A program made the translations under genes and the position numbers. The notes below the pieces were generated by a model. That model saw only the letters and a program-made list of their open reading frames with translations, was not told the origin of the DNA and made no database searches. This document shows, in pieces, positions 11,681 to 25,378 of a stretch of DNA of 64,000 nucleotides. The stretch is taken from NCBI RefSeq assembly GCF_023856365.1, contig NC_064549.1:6651608-6715607 (forward strand), in the 5' to 3' direction. Position 1 is the first letter of the stretch. Every line of letters starts with the position of its first letter. This stretch comes from Brienomyrus brachyistius. Taxonomy: Eukaryota; Chordata; Actinopteri; Osteoglossiformes; Mormyridae.

Positions 11681-14600
11681 GTGTTTGAGGAGCGTGCACA
11701 GGGGAGGGTGTGTAAAGGGAAGTGCTTATACAGAGACACGGTCCAGCTGCTCTCCTCTCTAATCTGTGTGCTGGTGTGTTTCACTGTCTTTGTACCCTGA
11801 GCCCATGTTATCATAGCATGTCGATGCCACATACAGCGAAACGCATCTGTCCACATCAGTGTCCAATCACACACACACACCTCCACATCAGCATCTGACT
11901 CATCAGACAAACAGGACAACCAAAAGGATACGCTGATGTGAAAGATTACCGGTTTTTAAAAAAAAATCACCATAACTTACTGTTGCATGCATCCCTCTGT
12001 GTGATTCAGGCACCGCTGGTGACTGTCAGAGGAAACAGTTCTTCCCTGGCACCCATCGGCAGCACCTACGCCACGCAGTGCCCTGGAGAGGTGAGCTCCT
12101 GACCCTGCAAGGCCCAAAAGCACAGCTTACTTCCCTCTCCCCGGAGTGGAGGGTAACCTTTGCACGTCCTGGGTTCGTTTTTTTTTTTTTGTAGCGACAC
12201 CGGGGAGGCAGTGAGCTCCAGCCTTGTGGGATTTGGGGTGGGGTGTGGAAGAAGGCCAGTTGGGGGCTGGTGTTGGGGGGGAGGGGGGGGGCTGGCTCTT
12301 CTGGCACGGTATGAGCTGCTTCCTGCTGCAGGCGGGCATCAGCTTCCACTCACTCGCACTGCTGCCGCCGGTCTCCACGGCAACCCCTCCGGCGACTAAG
12401 GCACGCCAATAGGGCCGGTTGCCTCTAAAGGAGGGATGAGTTAAAGGAGGGGGCGGGGCATATGCGGCTGGCAGAAAGAGATGGCAGGAGAGTGGAATGA
12501 GCCTGATGACACACACATCCAGAGGCAGGGATGGTTTATAGGTGCCAGCTTCCCTGTAAGCGGCGTCGCTGAGTCTGTGTGACTCCTGAACAGCAATGAG
12601 GACAGAAGAAAATGAAGGCTGGTTTTTTTTTGTCCGCAACACATCAGTAGCTCCTTGTTTGTTTCAGCATTGACTAGTTAAGTAAAGGAAGCACAAAGGA
12701 AATCCTACCGCCTTTCTACCCCCGGAGCTATTCTCTCGGCCCTCCCCGCCCTTATTCGGCTACAGGCAGCCCCACACACTCTATTAATACCTCAGCTGAT
12801 ACAAGCAGAGATGAGTCAATGCCGTCCCAATATAATCACTTTCTGATTGTTTCTGTGACCACAAGCTTAAAAGAATGGGAACTAAAAGAGGCAGTAAATA
12901 CAAGAATGTCAGCAACTGGGGATGTTAATTCAGTCACGTTCGTGTCATTGTGTGGTTGTGGGGATAAGTTTGTAGTTTGGTGATCAGCAGGATTATGCAA
13001 TTATATGTATAAGTGAGGAACGTAAAATCAATTGCTTCGGTAAACTTTAAAAAAGGCAAGAAAACAGAAGGTGTGTATATAAAAAAATTCATTGACAGTT
13101 TACGCGTATTTGTAAAACAGACACAATTGCCAACGGTCTGGCATTGTCTAACTCTAGTTAAACACTGAGTTGTCTAAATCGATAAAACCTATGTAATAAA
13201 AACTATGCAAGTGAATTCTGATGACTGCTTAATGGCAACTTCCTAAAGGAAAGGAAATTACACAAAAAACACGAAAACCAACAGAAAATAATACGCAATA
13301 ATCCTTAACGGTTTACCAAGTTACCACGTTATGAAGATTCTTTCTGCTTTTTGTCAAATCCTGTTACATGGCAAAGAATATGGCAAGTAGGTCATCATAA
13401 ACACATGCTATATTTATAAGCAAATATGAATGCATAACCTCAGCCGATCGCGGTCACTGTCACACATCTGTCTCTGCCTAAAAGATATTCATGGTCACTT
13501 GGTCCTGCCAGTTTTGGAACCAGTTCAGTTTATTTTTATCCCTAAAATTTGCTCCAATTAATTGTTCGTTCCGTCCCACTGGGAAACAATATCTGTTGGC
13601 TTGAAAAAAGGCCAGCAAGATCGGGGAGGAGGAAAGGAACAAATGTATTGATTGGGATGGAACGGATGTGCGGGAGAACAAATGCATAGACACAAAATAC
13701 TCTAAAGTTTTCATTGATCAGTCCCGAATATGATGATAAGTACAATATGGCTACCTTGGGACAGCCGGTTTAACCATATGCTATGGAAAAACACAGAGCT
13801 AATCAATGTGCATACACACACACACGCTACCAGTAAAGAAGAGAGTGCTTTTACGTAAGGCACACGCACGCGCTCAGGGTGTCGTCTCCATGACATCGCT
13901 TCCTGGCTTTGGTGTCTGTGCTCTGAAAAAGCTGCAGCACCTCCTCAGCCTTTCCGTCCGGTGTTAACGCTCAGTTTGTCCAAAGGGCTCACACGCTTTT
14001 CTGCAGTTCGGATGTCACTGTTTTTAATAGCCCTCTCCCGCGTGTGTTTTCGCCACACAATAAAACCGAAAACAATGGAATCGACTGTGCTAAACGTGGC
14101 CAAATATGCCACAGTAAAGGTCAACAGTGCCTAACATAATTTAAATCATTTTAATGTGCTCAGCTTGAATCGAGACCTTAGTGGTGGTGAGAAAATTCAT
14201 GAGCAGCAGGTACTTTGTATCCAGCACCACAAAGACATTCGGAGCAAATAGGGTCTATTGTTGCTTTAACAACAACCTTATATTAATACCCAATATTTCA
14301 GTAACAAATAATTCAAGTATCTTTGCTGGTGGATGCTGTCATAGCAACACAATGTTAAACAATAACAGGAGAGAGGCAGAAAAAGTGGGGGAAATTTTTA
14401 TATGCAGAGGTCACAACTAATTCTGCGGTATGACTGTTCCACTCAGTTGGATTAGTAGGTGGGGTGTATGAGCTTCAAGGACAATTTTGAGCCACAAAGC
14501 TTCAGATGAAAGATACATAGTAATTATGGCACAGCCTGTTAATACTGCCACTCTCACAAGCAAGCATGGAGTATGAGAGCAACCACACACAAATATACCT

Positions 14601-17340
14601 ACACACTAAACACACAATTGGGAACAAGTGGCGGAACAACTGTACACTGGGTCCTGAGGCAAAAATGGACCATGTCCACCCTGCCCCCCCCCCCCCCCCC
14701 CACATATAATACCCACCATGCATTGCACTAGCTAGGAAATTCCATAAAAATTATTTTTTTTTTTTGTTAAATACGTGCTTTCATACCTTTGTTTGACTAC
14801 AAAACATTACAAACTATTACATTTCAAAATAGTATTAAGTATTGTATCAAATATTTTTTTTGTGTTGTGACTCCCATCATAATTAGGTTATATAGATACA
14901 AATGAGAGATTTAGAAGTAGCATGTCACATAAATGAACACCCTGTATGACATCAGTATCTTAATCTTTATAAAGATTGCACATACAGTACATGTGAGGTT
15001 TCCCTTCGCTGGGGGGGGCTGGGTTGTGGAGCAGTGGCCCTCCCAGATGCAGGTGTACAACCCCTCACATTGAAATGATAATTTAATTCTATTGAGGTTC
15101 TTGTCTTTAAAATGTGAGGATCGTATTGACTGTCAGGCATTTTTCACTTGTAGTTTAGTTACCCTGTTCTGAAACATTAAACAGATATTTAACATAACAC
15201 AAGTGTTGTATTCTACGAAGCCTAGATAGCCTGGGCATGGAATCAGTGATAAAGGGAGTGAAACTGCCTTCACAGCTTGAAAAAAAAGCGAATGAAACCC
15301 AGATGTGTAAGGTTATGGGGCTTTTTGTCACCCTGTCATCTCCTTCCACTGTTACCGTTTTTTTTTTTTTTTTTTTTTAAGGCTGAGCTCAGTGGCTGAA
15401 ACTGAATGAAACAGATGGACTGAAAAAGAGTGAACCGCAGGCGTACTGCCTCATCACGGCTGCTTGCGATTCTGCAGAAACGTGTCAGTGCGGAAAGAAA
15501 TGCCGATAACCGAATGCGGTCATAACGCAAACCCAGCTGTTTGCAGTCATTTGATACTTTGACAGAAATGTCGGCTTTTACGTTCAAATCCTAAATATCA
15601 CAAGAGGTACGGTAAAGGTCAGGAACCATGAATAAATGACACTGAATCCTGCTGGTATTTTCCAGGGAGACTTTGATTCTACCATCCAGTAAATCGAGAA
15701 AGTCTCAGAGAAAACGTTCGACCAAAATGGCCAAAATGATCACACATAAATTAGTGTATATACTGACTTTCACTGAAACCATAAGGTCCCAAAACACGCA
15801 CTCCTTCAACTGGTAGAGCCTTTCCAGTTTTGTTAAAAATGTACTGTGGTCAGCAAAGGAACGTATCAGGAAGAGATAGCGTGGTTTTTCTTAATCTATA
15901 CAAACTACTGCATTTCTGCTATTGTGTTTTTGAACAGTCATTGACAGGGAGAACGACTGATAACACTGATGTGAGTAACAGTATCGAAATACAAGTATTT
16001 TCCACAAGAGACTTGTACAGACCATCAGATCCTTGAAATTTCGGCACCCTAGTTGCCAAATCCTCAGTACATCGTAGAACAAGGAAGTACAAAATAAACT
16101 AGGCAATACAAATTTCAAAGCACGGTGCAATGAAGCAGACAAGCTAGTAACCCAAAAAGCATACTACTTTAAAATAGCTACTGTTTTCTGTCTTACCATC
16201 ATTCAGATCTTCTAGTGGTATCATTCATTCCTTGTTTAAAAGATGAATTGACACAACGTATCTTCAGGCTGCAGACCAGCTGATAGAAAGAACTTCCTAG
16301 AAAAAACCACAAGTTTTTGGTTGTGAAAGAGATAAAAGAGTTTGCTACACTTACAAATAAAACGCTTCCTCATTCAGTGCCTCATCGCCGTTGGCTCTCC
16401 GCACGAGTTGTGTAGCTGGCCATGGATGTACAAATGCGTTTGATAATTCCCACCTGGGGAATAGTGTCTGTTATGAGTTAACTGGCAGTCTCTAATTTAA
16501 GGCTAAAACTGAGAACCCAATGGGTGTGAGTTTCATACCCGCCTTGCCCACTGGTTGTGCTCTATCTGCAAGTTCTAAGTCACTACAAACACTGTAATGT
16601 AGTTTCTCTCCCAGCATCACATTCCATTTTTCACAAGGACTTGTGCACCAGGATGACTGAAATTCACTAAAACCCAGGACAAATCAGTCTTTAGAATGCA
16701 AAGAGTCCTCGGCAAAACAGTGGCCTCTTATCTAAGAATTAAACATTTCAAACTTTGCCTAACAATTTTTTATTTGCATTATGCATATTTTATAGTATAT
16801 ACCCCAAATTCATTAAATCTGATAATTAATTCTAATTATACAAAGAGACGCAATACTAATGATTAGCAGTCCCTTTACAGCAGCCTCCATAGTCATTTAC
16901 TGTATACATCATTGCTATTAGTGCAGCTCCATGGGGGGGGGGGGGGGTAGGGGGATGGGCAATTATAAGATATAAGGTAGGCCCACTCTGAACTAAGGGT
17001 CAGATTCACCCCTAATCCTGAGGCCCAGCTGGAGCAGGCCTGGTTGAAGCACAGTACTCAAGAGTAGCACAGCAGTATAGCAGGATTCCTCCTGGGATTT
17101 AACCAGATGTCCTTACATATTCTAGGTTCAGATATATTAATTTGCGTATTTGTTCTGAGCACCGTTACAGAGCCCCTAACAGGTGAGGGTGGGAAAATAT
17201 TTTTTGAAGTAGTTTTGCATTCTCTCGCAGTACTTTTCCATTACTAATAATAACTGTACTGTGTTTGTTTAAAGTACGAAAGATAGAATTAACAGACTAA
17301 TAAGTATAAACCTAAAGGATATAGACATATTCAAGTGTGC
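11681..17340. other. Gene-free stretch upstream of fndc3a
   Basis: 12.0-12.5 kb and 13.86-14.05 kb are GC-rich and may hold untranslated first exons, but no coding similarity was recognised. The remainder is ordinary AT-rich DNA with homopolymers: C18 at 14684-14701, T-rich at 15359-15378 and G15 at 16933-16947. Longer open frames near 12.1-12.6 kb are proline/lysine-rich low complexity. Confidence 0.5.
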
Positions 17341-17345
17341 TTTAA

Positions 17346-18206
17346 ATACACTGAGTGACAAAAAAAGTTAAGCACCTAGATGCAGGGGTGGAAATTCAAT
17401 GAATCTGCACGTGGTGAAAGGTCATGTGACTGAATCGGCTGTCAGATCAAATGGACAACACAGTTGGCAGTATGGGGACGCTGCTGGTCCCATGTCAGTA
17501 GGGTTTGGCACCCCCCCCCCAGCCCCCCGGACCCGGATACATGCGGTGATACGGTGTGGAAGGGAGTTGTACAGCCCTCTCCTGTGTATCCTCAGCAGAG
17601 TTGTACAGTCTCTCCTGTGGCAATTCGGTCTCGAGATCCTGCAGATTGGCACTGGGTCTGAGTTGACTTCCAAACTGATCCCATACATATTCGATTGAGG
17701 AAAGATCGGGGGACCTAGCTGGCCACAGGAGGACCTCAACATGATGCAGGCACTCCATAGATACATGTGCCATGTGTGGCCAGGCGTTGGTGTACCAGGG
17801 TGCTGTTGCTGTCTCAGGAGCGGTAAGACAAGCGAAAGCAGGGTGTCACTGGTGTAGCGCTGTGCTGTCGGGGTTCCCCGAATCACTACCACAGATGACC
17901 TGATGTCATACCCTATGGCTCCCCACACCATGATGTCATATTCTATGGCTGCCTATACCATGATGTCATATCCTATGGCTCCCTATACCATGATGTCATA
18001 TCCTATGGCTCCCTATACCATGATGTCATACCCTATGGCTCCCCACACCATGATGTCATACCCTATGGCTCCCTATACCATGATGTCATACCCTATGGTT
18101 CCCCACACCATGATGTCAGGAGTAATGCCGGTGTGTCTCTCCACAACATCGGCAGGATTGGTCCTCTCCCCTCGGCGCCGCCATATGTGCACACAACGGT
18201 CATCCA
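17346..18206 (-). mobile_element. Decayed Tc1-like transposon with a minisatellite inside its transposase
   Basis: The plus-strand left end ACTGAGTGACAAAAAAAGTT (17350 on) resembles a Tc1-family terminal repeat. On the minus strand the pieces read in transposase order: a segment with WRRRGER and DVVERH (about 18206-18120), then VWGAIGYD, LVLPLLRQ, MECLHHVEV, ARSPDLSSIEYVWDQ and a C-terminal PHRITACIR, with frameshifts between them. This is the catalytic DDE half of a Tc1/mariner transposase. The N-terminal DNA-binding part and the other terminal repeat are missing, so the copy is truncated and dead. The VWGAIGYD region is expanded into tandem repeats (separate entry). Confidence 0.8.
17901..18118. 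repeat. 30-bp minisatellite, about 7.3 copies, inside Tc1 transposase
   Basis: Units start TGATGTCATACCCTATGGCT and repeat every 30 bases exactly in register from 17901 to 18110, then a partial unit. On the minus strand one unit equals the ten transposase codons MVWGAIGYDI. Some units carry CTATACCA instead of CCACACCA, which turns the Trp codon into TAG. Confidence 0.95.
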
Positions 18207-18351
18207 TGACTTTTTTCTCAGAATTCTGATTTTAATCTCAGAATATTTTTTTTTCTATAGTCAGAATTCTATGAGTAAAGTCAGAATTCAAATAATATCT
18301 TCATGGTGGCCCTAATCCTCTTCCGTACTTTCCAGAACGTTTGCCTAGCCG

Positions 18352-18765
18352 CCCCCCCCCCCTTTTTTTCTTCTGCATCGATCTCATTATTAACCTTCAC
18401 TGCACTGTCACTGAAATCTGTCACAGCAACTGTAAACTTTAATGCATGCGCTCAATAGCACAGCTGCGTTGTTTAAAGTCACTGTCATTATTAAATACGT
18501 ATAAATCACATAATATTAAAGTTACATGGTGTAAATTGTCCCTCATAGTTTAAAGCTCAAAGCTCACTTTACAGGACATGTCTGTATTATTTAGGTTAAT
18601 TTATGTCGCAGCAAATAACAATTCAGCAAGTATAGTGGGAAGGCAATACTATTAAAAAAGTATTTTCCCACCCGATCTCTTAGAGGCTCCTCACACAGCA
18701 GAACATGAATCTATTCTTCTGATAAAAGACATAATGGCATATACACCTTTACCATAAGAACATAA
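18352..18765. other. Spacer between Tc1 remnant and LINE
   Basis: It starts with a C11 run at 18352-18362, then AT-rich unique-looking sequence. Just left (18218-18290) the motif TCAGAATTCT recurs and looks like low-complexity repeat. Confidence 0.4.
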
Positions 18766-20510
18766 ATTTACAAACGAGAGGAGGCCATTCGGCCCATCAA
18801 ACTCGTTTGGGGAGAACTTAACTAATAACTGAAAGTTGTTAAAATCTTATCTAGCTCTGATTTAAAGGAACCCGGAGTTTTAGCTTGGGCTACAATAACA
18901 GGAAGACTATTGCATACTCTAACTAACTACACGCTGTGTAAAGAAGTGTTTTCTCAAATTCGGTTTAAAATGTTCTCCCGCTAATTTCCACTTATGGCCA
19001 CGAGTTCTTGTGTTTAAACTAATATTGAAGTAGCCATTTGGCTGAACAGCATCCAGACCTGTTAGAATCTTATATTCCTGGAACATTTCCCCCCTTAATC
19101 TCCTCGCGAGGTTGAACAGATTCAGCTCAGCTAACCTCTCCTCATAAGACATTCCTCTAAGACCAGTAATCATTCTCGTAGCCCTATGTTGAACCCTTTC
19201 CAAGGCAGCAATGTCCTTTTTGAGGTATGGTGACCAAACCTGCACGCAATATTCTAGGTGGGGTCTTACCAAGGAATTATATAATCATAGCATCACCTCC
19301 CTTGACTTAAACTTCTCACACCTAGAGAGGTATCCTAACATCCTTTTGGCCTTTTTTTATTGCTTTTTAATTGATTAGGTATCAACCCAATCACTAATTA
19401 AATCCAGATCCCATTGTAGCCTCCGTGCTGCTAGTTTAGTATCTGCTACACCACCTTGGTGTTGTCTGCCAATTTAACCATTTTACTGTATATTTAATGT
19501 AAATTAGGAACAGTAGTGGTTCTAAAATTTAACCCTGCGGTACACCACTATGAACGCAGAACCACTGTGACATTGTGCCTCTAATAACTACCCGTTACTT
19601 ACTGTCTGTGAACCAGTTTTCGATCCAAGCTGCTACAGTTCCTAAAATCCCTGCAGCTTTGAGCGTAAGCAAGAGCCGTTTGTGGGGGACGACATCAAAG
19701 GCCTTCTAAAAATCTAAGTAGATCACGTCATAGACCTTTTGTGATCAATTTCTCTTGTAGCTTCTTCAAAGAACTCAAGTAAATTAGCTAAACAAGATCT
19801 TCCTCTCTTAAATCCATGTTGGCTATCCCTCAGAATGTTGTTTGAATCCAGGTAATCTACTATTTTCACTTGGATTATAGCTTCTATGACTTTTCCAGTA
19901 ATGCTACAGTAGTTAAACTGATTGGCCTATAGTTTGCTGGATTACTTCTATCCCCTTTTTTGAATATGCGCGTTATATTACCATGCTTCCAATCAGAAGG
20001 TACCAGTTATACATACAGTATATTGGTCATAGACGCTGTATTCATATTAAGTTACTTGTGTTCTCTATCGTGAACACCCATGAAAAATAATCATTAAATT
20101 CATGTACCATATCAATTTCATTTTCAATTATAATACCCTTACTATCCTGCAGATTAGTGATTTCAGCTTTTAGAGCTCTTTTGCAGTTAAAGTATTGGAT
20201 GAAACTTTTAATGTCATCCTTAGCCTCCAATGCAATCTTCCTTTCTACATTCCTCTTAGTGAGTCTGATGCTGTTTTTTAACTCAACCTGTAGACTTAGA
20301 TACTCCTGCTTTATTTTGAAATCGTTAGTTAATTTCCATTTGTGGAACAGAGCCCTTTTCCTCCTGACTTTATTCTTAATTTCCTTTAGTAAACCACCTT
20401 GGCTGCAGTTTCCTAAATTTAGTTTTGCTGGAAACAGGTATGAAGTCCTCTTGCACTTGCAACAATGTGCTTTTAAAAAATCCCCATGCCCAGGAGGCAT
20501 CGTAGATAGA
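18766..20510 (-). mobile_element. Decayed non-LTR retrotransposon (LINE), 3' part of ORF2
   Basis: On the minus strand 20500-20042 encodes the lysine-rich linker region upstream of reverse transcriptase; about 19720-19540 encodes KAFDVVPHKRL and, after a stop, HSGVPQG, both classic LINE reverse-transcriptase motifs; 19272-18919 encodes RPHLEYCVQVWSPYLKKDI and ERVQHRATRMI, the conserved C-terminal block. The 3' end near 18766 has GAGGAGGCCATTCGGCCCAT (plus strand), seen in fish LINE tails. Stops and frameshifts separate the blocks, so it is inactive. CR1/L2/Rex-like grouping is likely, but the clade is not certain. Confidence 0.82.
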
Positions 20511-20645
20511 TGCCTGAACCACCTAAAGTGGTTCCTTCTGATGCAGAGGAGCAGCAGGTCAATATTGAGCCCCCCGCCGAATGTCCGAGCTCCTCACCGT
20601 ACCTCTAGGATGGAGCCCAGAACTGCTGCCCTCGGCATTTAATGG
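20490..20645 (-). mobile_element. 3' fragment of the second LINE family
   Basis: The run beginning CCAGGAGGCATCGTAGATAG is nearly the same as 21590-21745 inside the larger LINE to the right. It abuts the 5' limit of the first LINE, suggesting a short insertion or a junction between two insertions. Confidence 0.65.
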
Positions 20646-21340
20646 ACCCCCATGGAAAGTGAAAAGTAAGTTAATGTGACCCACCTACGTTGGACACACA
20701 GGGACTTTGAATCTTCATTTCAGACCTTCAGTGGCTGTGAAAGAATCAGGTTCAAACTGTAGGAACTATGTCACTAGAGAAAGGCAGCAAACATTCTACA
20801 AACTGTAAGATTGCTAACAACCAATGCTTACAACCAACTCCAACTATTAATGAAATTAAACTAAAACACCACTGAGTGTCCAGCACCTTCTCCTAAATTC
20901 ACAATATCATCACTGACCACCTTTAAGGTATTGATTTATAAATGGAAGGAGGGATGGAAAAAAAGTCTTAAAATTGACTGCATAGCAAAACCCCAATTAG
21001 GACAATAGTATAATATGGAACAATTATTGCATTTGAAATATACACTTAATGTCAGGTTTCATGAAGGGCTACAGTACATATCCGTGTATGAGTGTTTCGT
21101 TTGGGTGATAAAGGAAAATGTGCTGATACAGCTAAACAGTGACACCTCGTGGCAGATTTATAATATATATTTATAATATAGTCACAAAACATGATGTCAG
21201 TTTTCCGTAGTAATCATTGTGATTTAAATATAATTTGGTAATTTTCATTAGATATGCATACCTTTCGAACTAAAATTTAAAAATAGATATGTATGTACAT
21301 ATAGGTAAAATATAGTAAAATTTTAATCGTATCCATCCAT
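20646..21340. other. Spacer between LINE copies
   Basis: AT-rich unique-looking DNA with no gene. It ends in ATCCATCCA-rich sequence at 21331-21365, the 3' tail of the next LINE. Confidence 0.4.
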
Positions 21341-21343
21341 CCA

Positions 21344-24060
21344 CCTATACATCCATACATCCATTTTCTACTGCTCATCTGGGTCTGGATCGTAGGGGTA
21401 GCAGTATGAACAAGGATGTCCAGATTTCCCTCACCCCAGCCATCTCCTCCAGCTACTCTGGAAGACATACAAGGCGTTTCCAAGCCAGCTGAAAGATTTA
21501 ATCTTCCCAGCATGTTCAGGGTCTGCCCCGGGGCCTCCTCCTAGTTGGACATGCACGAAACACCTCCCCAAGGAGGCGCCCAGGAGGCATCCTAGATAGA
21601 TGCCCAAACCACCTCAAGTGGCTCCTTTTGATGCAGAGGAGCAGCGGCTCTACTTTGAGTCCCTCCCCGAATGTCTGAGCTCCTCACATTATCTCTAAGG
21701 CTGAGCTCAGACACCCTGTGAAGTAAACTAATTGTATCCAATACCTCAATCTTTCAGTCACTACCCAAGGCTCGTGACCATAGGTGAGGGTAGGAACGTA
21801 GATTGTAAATTGGAAGCTTTGCCTTCCAGCTTGGCTCTATCTTATCCACGACATACTAGTACAATGCTCACATAACTGCTGACACTGCACCAATTCATCT
21901 GTTGATCTCCTGTTCCCTTCTTCCCTCATTGGTGAACAAGACCCCAAGATACGTTAACTCCTCCACTTTTCCACCCTTTTCTGGTAGGGAACCATGGCGT
22001 CAGACTTGGAGGTGATGACCCTCATCCTGGCCCCCTCACACTCACCTGCAAACTGCCCCAGTGCCTACTGCAGATCACAGACTGAAGACGTCAACAGGAC
22101 CACATCATCTGCAAAAAGCAAAGATGCAATCCTGAGGCCCCTGAACTGGACCTGCTCTGCCCCTTGGCCACCTAGACATTCTGTCCATAAATAAACAGAA
22201 TCAGAGACAGGGTAGCCCTGGTTGAGTCCAATGCACACCAGGAAGAAGTCTGACTTACTGCTGGCAAAGCGAACTCTCGCACCATTTGTAAAGGGATTTG
22301 CAACAACGGACTCCATACCCTGTACTCCTAGAGTGCCCCCTACAAGACCCCCTGAGGGACACGATCGTATGCCTTTTCCAAGTCCACAATACACGTGTAG
22401 GCTGGTTGGGCAAACTCCCATGATCCTTCCAGAATCCTTGTGAGGGCAAAGAGCTGGTCCAGCATTCCGCATGTAGAACGGAATCCGCATTGTTCCACCT
22501 GGACCCGAGGTTTGACTAACAGATGCACCCTTCTGTCCAGTATCCCAGAATAGGCCAATCCAAAGGCACTGTCCCCAACCTCCATGCAACGTTGAAGAGG
22601 AGTGTCAGACAAGACAACCTAACAACACCCAGAGCTTTCAGGAATTCAGGGTGAATCACACCCAGCCCCGAACCTTACCACTGAAGAATTTCATAAATAC
22701 AAATCCCAAGTGACAGGTAAACCCCCTTCTGAGCTCCCTGACTCTACTTCCTCCAAAAGAAGGCGTGTCAGTGGGAGTCAGAAGGTCCTCGAAGAATTCC
22801 TTCAACCACCTGACTATCCCCAATTGATGGCAGAAGCACTGCATCCCCGCTATAAGCAACATGGGTAAAGCCCTGCTCCCCCTCCTGAGTCGCCTGATGA
22901 TTTCCCTTCAAGACTGACCGAAGATCCTTCTCCATGGTCTCACAGAACCCCTCCCTCACCTGAGTTTTGGCTTCTGCAACTGCCAAAGCCGCATTCCGCG
23001 TGGCCTGCCTGTACCTGTCAGCTGCTTCAGGAGTGCCACAAGCCAGCAAACCCCAGCCTGACGACTGCCCTAACCGATGCTGTCCATCATCAGGTTCGGG
23101 GGTTACCACCAAGACAGACAACAACAACCCTATGGCCACAGCCCTGTTCAGCCACCTCAGTAATGAGGGCATGGAATTCAATGCCCATTCAGACTCAATG
23201 CCTCCAGCCTCCCTTGGAGTGCAAGAGAAGTTCTGCCAGAGGTGTGAGTTGAAGATCTCCTGGGCCTCCGCCAGACGCTCCCCACATACCCCCACTATTT
23301 GTTTTGGTTCTTCCCCTGCAGTCAGATCTAACTCACCACAAGGTAATGATTAGTTGACAGCTCAACTAATCTCTTCACCACAGTGTCAAAGACTTACATT
23401 CGGATCCAAGAATACAATTATAAACTCGATCATCGAACTGCAGCCTATGGTGCTCTGGTGACAGATGCATTTATGAACACTCTCATGTTCAAACATGGTA
23501 TTGGTTATGGACAAACTGTGATTAGCACAAAGGCCGAAGAAGAGGGCTCTGCTCAGGTTCATATCAAAATGGATGTTCCTCCCAATCACACCCCTCCAGG
23601 TTTCACAGTCATTACCCACAGGAGCGTTAACGTCCACCAGCAGAACAAAGGAGTCCCCAGAAGGAGAACCTTCCAGCACCCCTTTCAAGGTCTCCACGAA
23701 GGCCGGATACTCTGAACTGATGTTTGGCACGTCCGCAGAGTCACCCGCCAGAGCCCTTCTCCCAACTCGAAGTCGAAGGGAGGCGACCCTCTTGTTCACC
23801 GGGGTGAATTCCAACGTACTGTACCAAATTTGGGAGTAGACCCATAACCTGCCTGGCTCCTCTCATGCAGCCCCTCTCCAGGAGTTTGGTTCCAGAGCCA
23901 GAGCTCTGTGTTGAGATGAGATTGACTATATCTCGTCGGTATCTCTCCACCTCCTGCACCAGCTCAGGCTCCTTTCCCACCAGAGAGGTTACGTTCTATG
24001 TACCAAGAGCGGGTTTGGTAGTTTAAGATCAGTCCGCTGAGGCCCCCGGCTTTAACGTTC
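21344..24060 (-). mobile_element. Decayed LINE with endonuclease and reverse-transcriptase remnants
   Basis: Read leftward: 23814-23386 is an AP-endonuclease-like block (MEFTPVNKRVASLRLRVGRR, then VLLVDVNAPVGND where active copies have GDFNAH, then SITNTMFEHE); 23295-22768 is the linker with an EAADRYRQA-like helix; 22612-22340 has ILEGSWEFAQPAY and DLEKAYDRVPQGVL of reverse transcriptase; about 22150-22065 has LRIASLLFADDVVLL, the catalytic F-ADD box. The 3' end has tandem ATCCA. Frame changes and an altered endonuclease motif indicate a dead copy. It is clearly non-LTR; the exact clade (I/Nimb or RTE type) I cannot settle. Confidence 0.85.
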
Positions 24061-24079
24061 CTCCTGAGCCACAGGAGGG

Positions 24080-24213
24080 ATTTGTATTATATCGATATAT
24101 CTCATCCAAATTTGTACTTAATGTATGTTCATCTGTGCTCTACGTACCTTGCTGCTGTATGTGCAAGAATTTCCTTCTCAATAAAGTTAATCTAATCTAA
24201 TCTAATCTAATCC
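24080..24213 (+). repeat. Retroposon tail with (TAATC)n
   Basis: A TGTATGTGCAAGAATTTCC-type LINE/SINE tail ends in CAATAAAGT and about six pentamers TAATC/TCTAA at 24182-24212. Confidence 0.65.
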
Positions 24214-25378
24214 AGTTATGAACTGGATGGGGTTTTCAGGGTTTTGTTTTTTCACTGTAATAGAGATACTTTTATTTGCAATTTTTACAACAACAAACAG
24301 AAGTACATAGGAATTATTTTATTTTGCCATTTATAAATATTCATGATGAAATGGCCAAATTAACAGACCACTTGCCTTTGGACCATTACATGTTCTGCAA
24401 TGTGCATTCATGTGTCTTTTCTGCTTGGTTCTGCAGTACCAACAAGCTGAGGCATCTCTAAAGAGCACAGATGCACATAGTCCACATAAAACAAGCAATG
24501 GAAACAAAACTATACATTTTTCTGTTAATGTGTTTGATTTTATTTGCTGCTAATGTTAAACTGAGAGTTTATTTGGAAACATCACTGGAACCAAAAGACC
24601 AAACGTTTTTTTACATCGACAAATGTTTATGTCATACAAAAAAGAAATAGAAAGTAATTATTTATGTCTCTTTGTTCCTGAACCATGGGGGGGGGGGCAC
24701 AACCCCCCCAATAATCAAAACTGGCTAATACAACCCTCCCGATAATCATGTCTCCCCCTAAATGGGTGGAAACCTCAACTCCCCCCAATGGTCAAACCAA
24801 AGTTACATCCTAATCCTGAACTTTTGTAAGCATATTCTCCACACGGAGCTTCACAACATGCATCGCACATTTTGAGAAAATCCACCAAAAAGATCAAACG
24901 TTTTTGGCCACAGCATTCGCAAAGAAAAACTCATATCGCACAGAGCCTGACAGAAACTCGTGATAACAGAGACACACATGACGTTCGCTAACTGATTAGG
25001 ATTGGTGGGGGATAGCTAAGAAGCACTAGACTTAAAACCATGTTTCATGACAATGCAGTTCAATGGCTGTAATTTACAGCATCTTTATAATTTAATCAGC
25101 ACAAGCATCCTCGTTAAGGGAGGCTAAAGGAGATTTCTTAGACTTTTTATTTAGACAGCTGAAAATTAAGTGGGAATGAAACAGAATGTTAAGGTTAAGA
25201 GAGGAATGAAACATAATGTTAAGGCTCATTCTGGCACCTGCTATAAAACACCAGTACTAATCTCAATAATATCAACATCAATCAAATTAAGGAGCAGAAA
25301 TGGTATTAACCCAGAAGGCTGTTCTCCGAAGAGCTGAAGATGTCTCGTTGATATAAATGACCTGGATTACCATTCATC
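24214..25378. other. Spacer and probable 3' UTR of the cysltr2-like gene
   Basis: No coding sequence. It contains a G11 run at 24687-24697 with C-rich sequence just after. On the minus strand AATAAA lies at 25151-25146, about 230 bases after the receptor stop, a plausible polyadenylation signal. Confidence 0.45.

Noticed and set aside
12026..12642. Open frames of 107 and 171 residues on the minus strand near the fndc3a promoter
   Set aside because: Low-complexity proline/lysine-rich composition with no family motif; more likely 5' flanking or untranslated sequence.
17422..17931. 169-residue frame as a host gene
   Set aside because: It is the C-terminal half of a Tc1-like transposase with frameshifts and one terminal repeat.
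17901..18118. Regular 30-bp repeats considered as a CRISPR-like array
   Set aside because: Units are contiguous with no unique spacers, and they translate to transposase; the host is a vertebrate.
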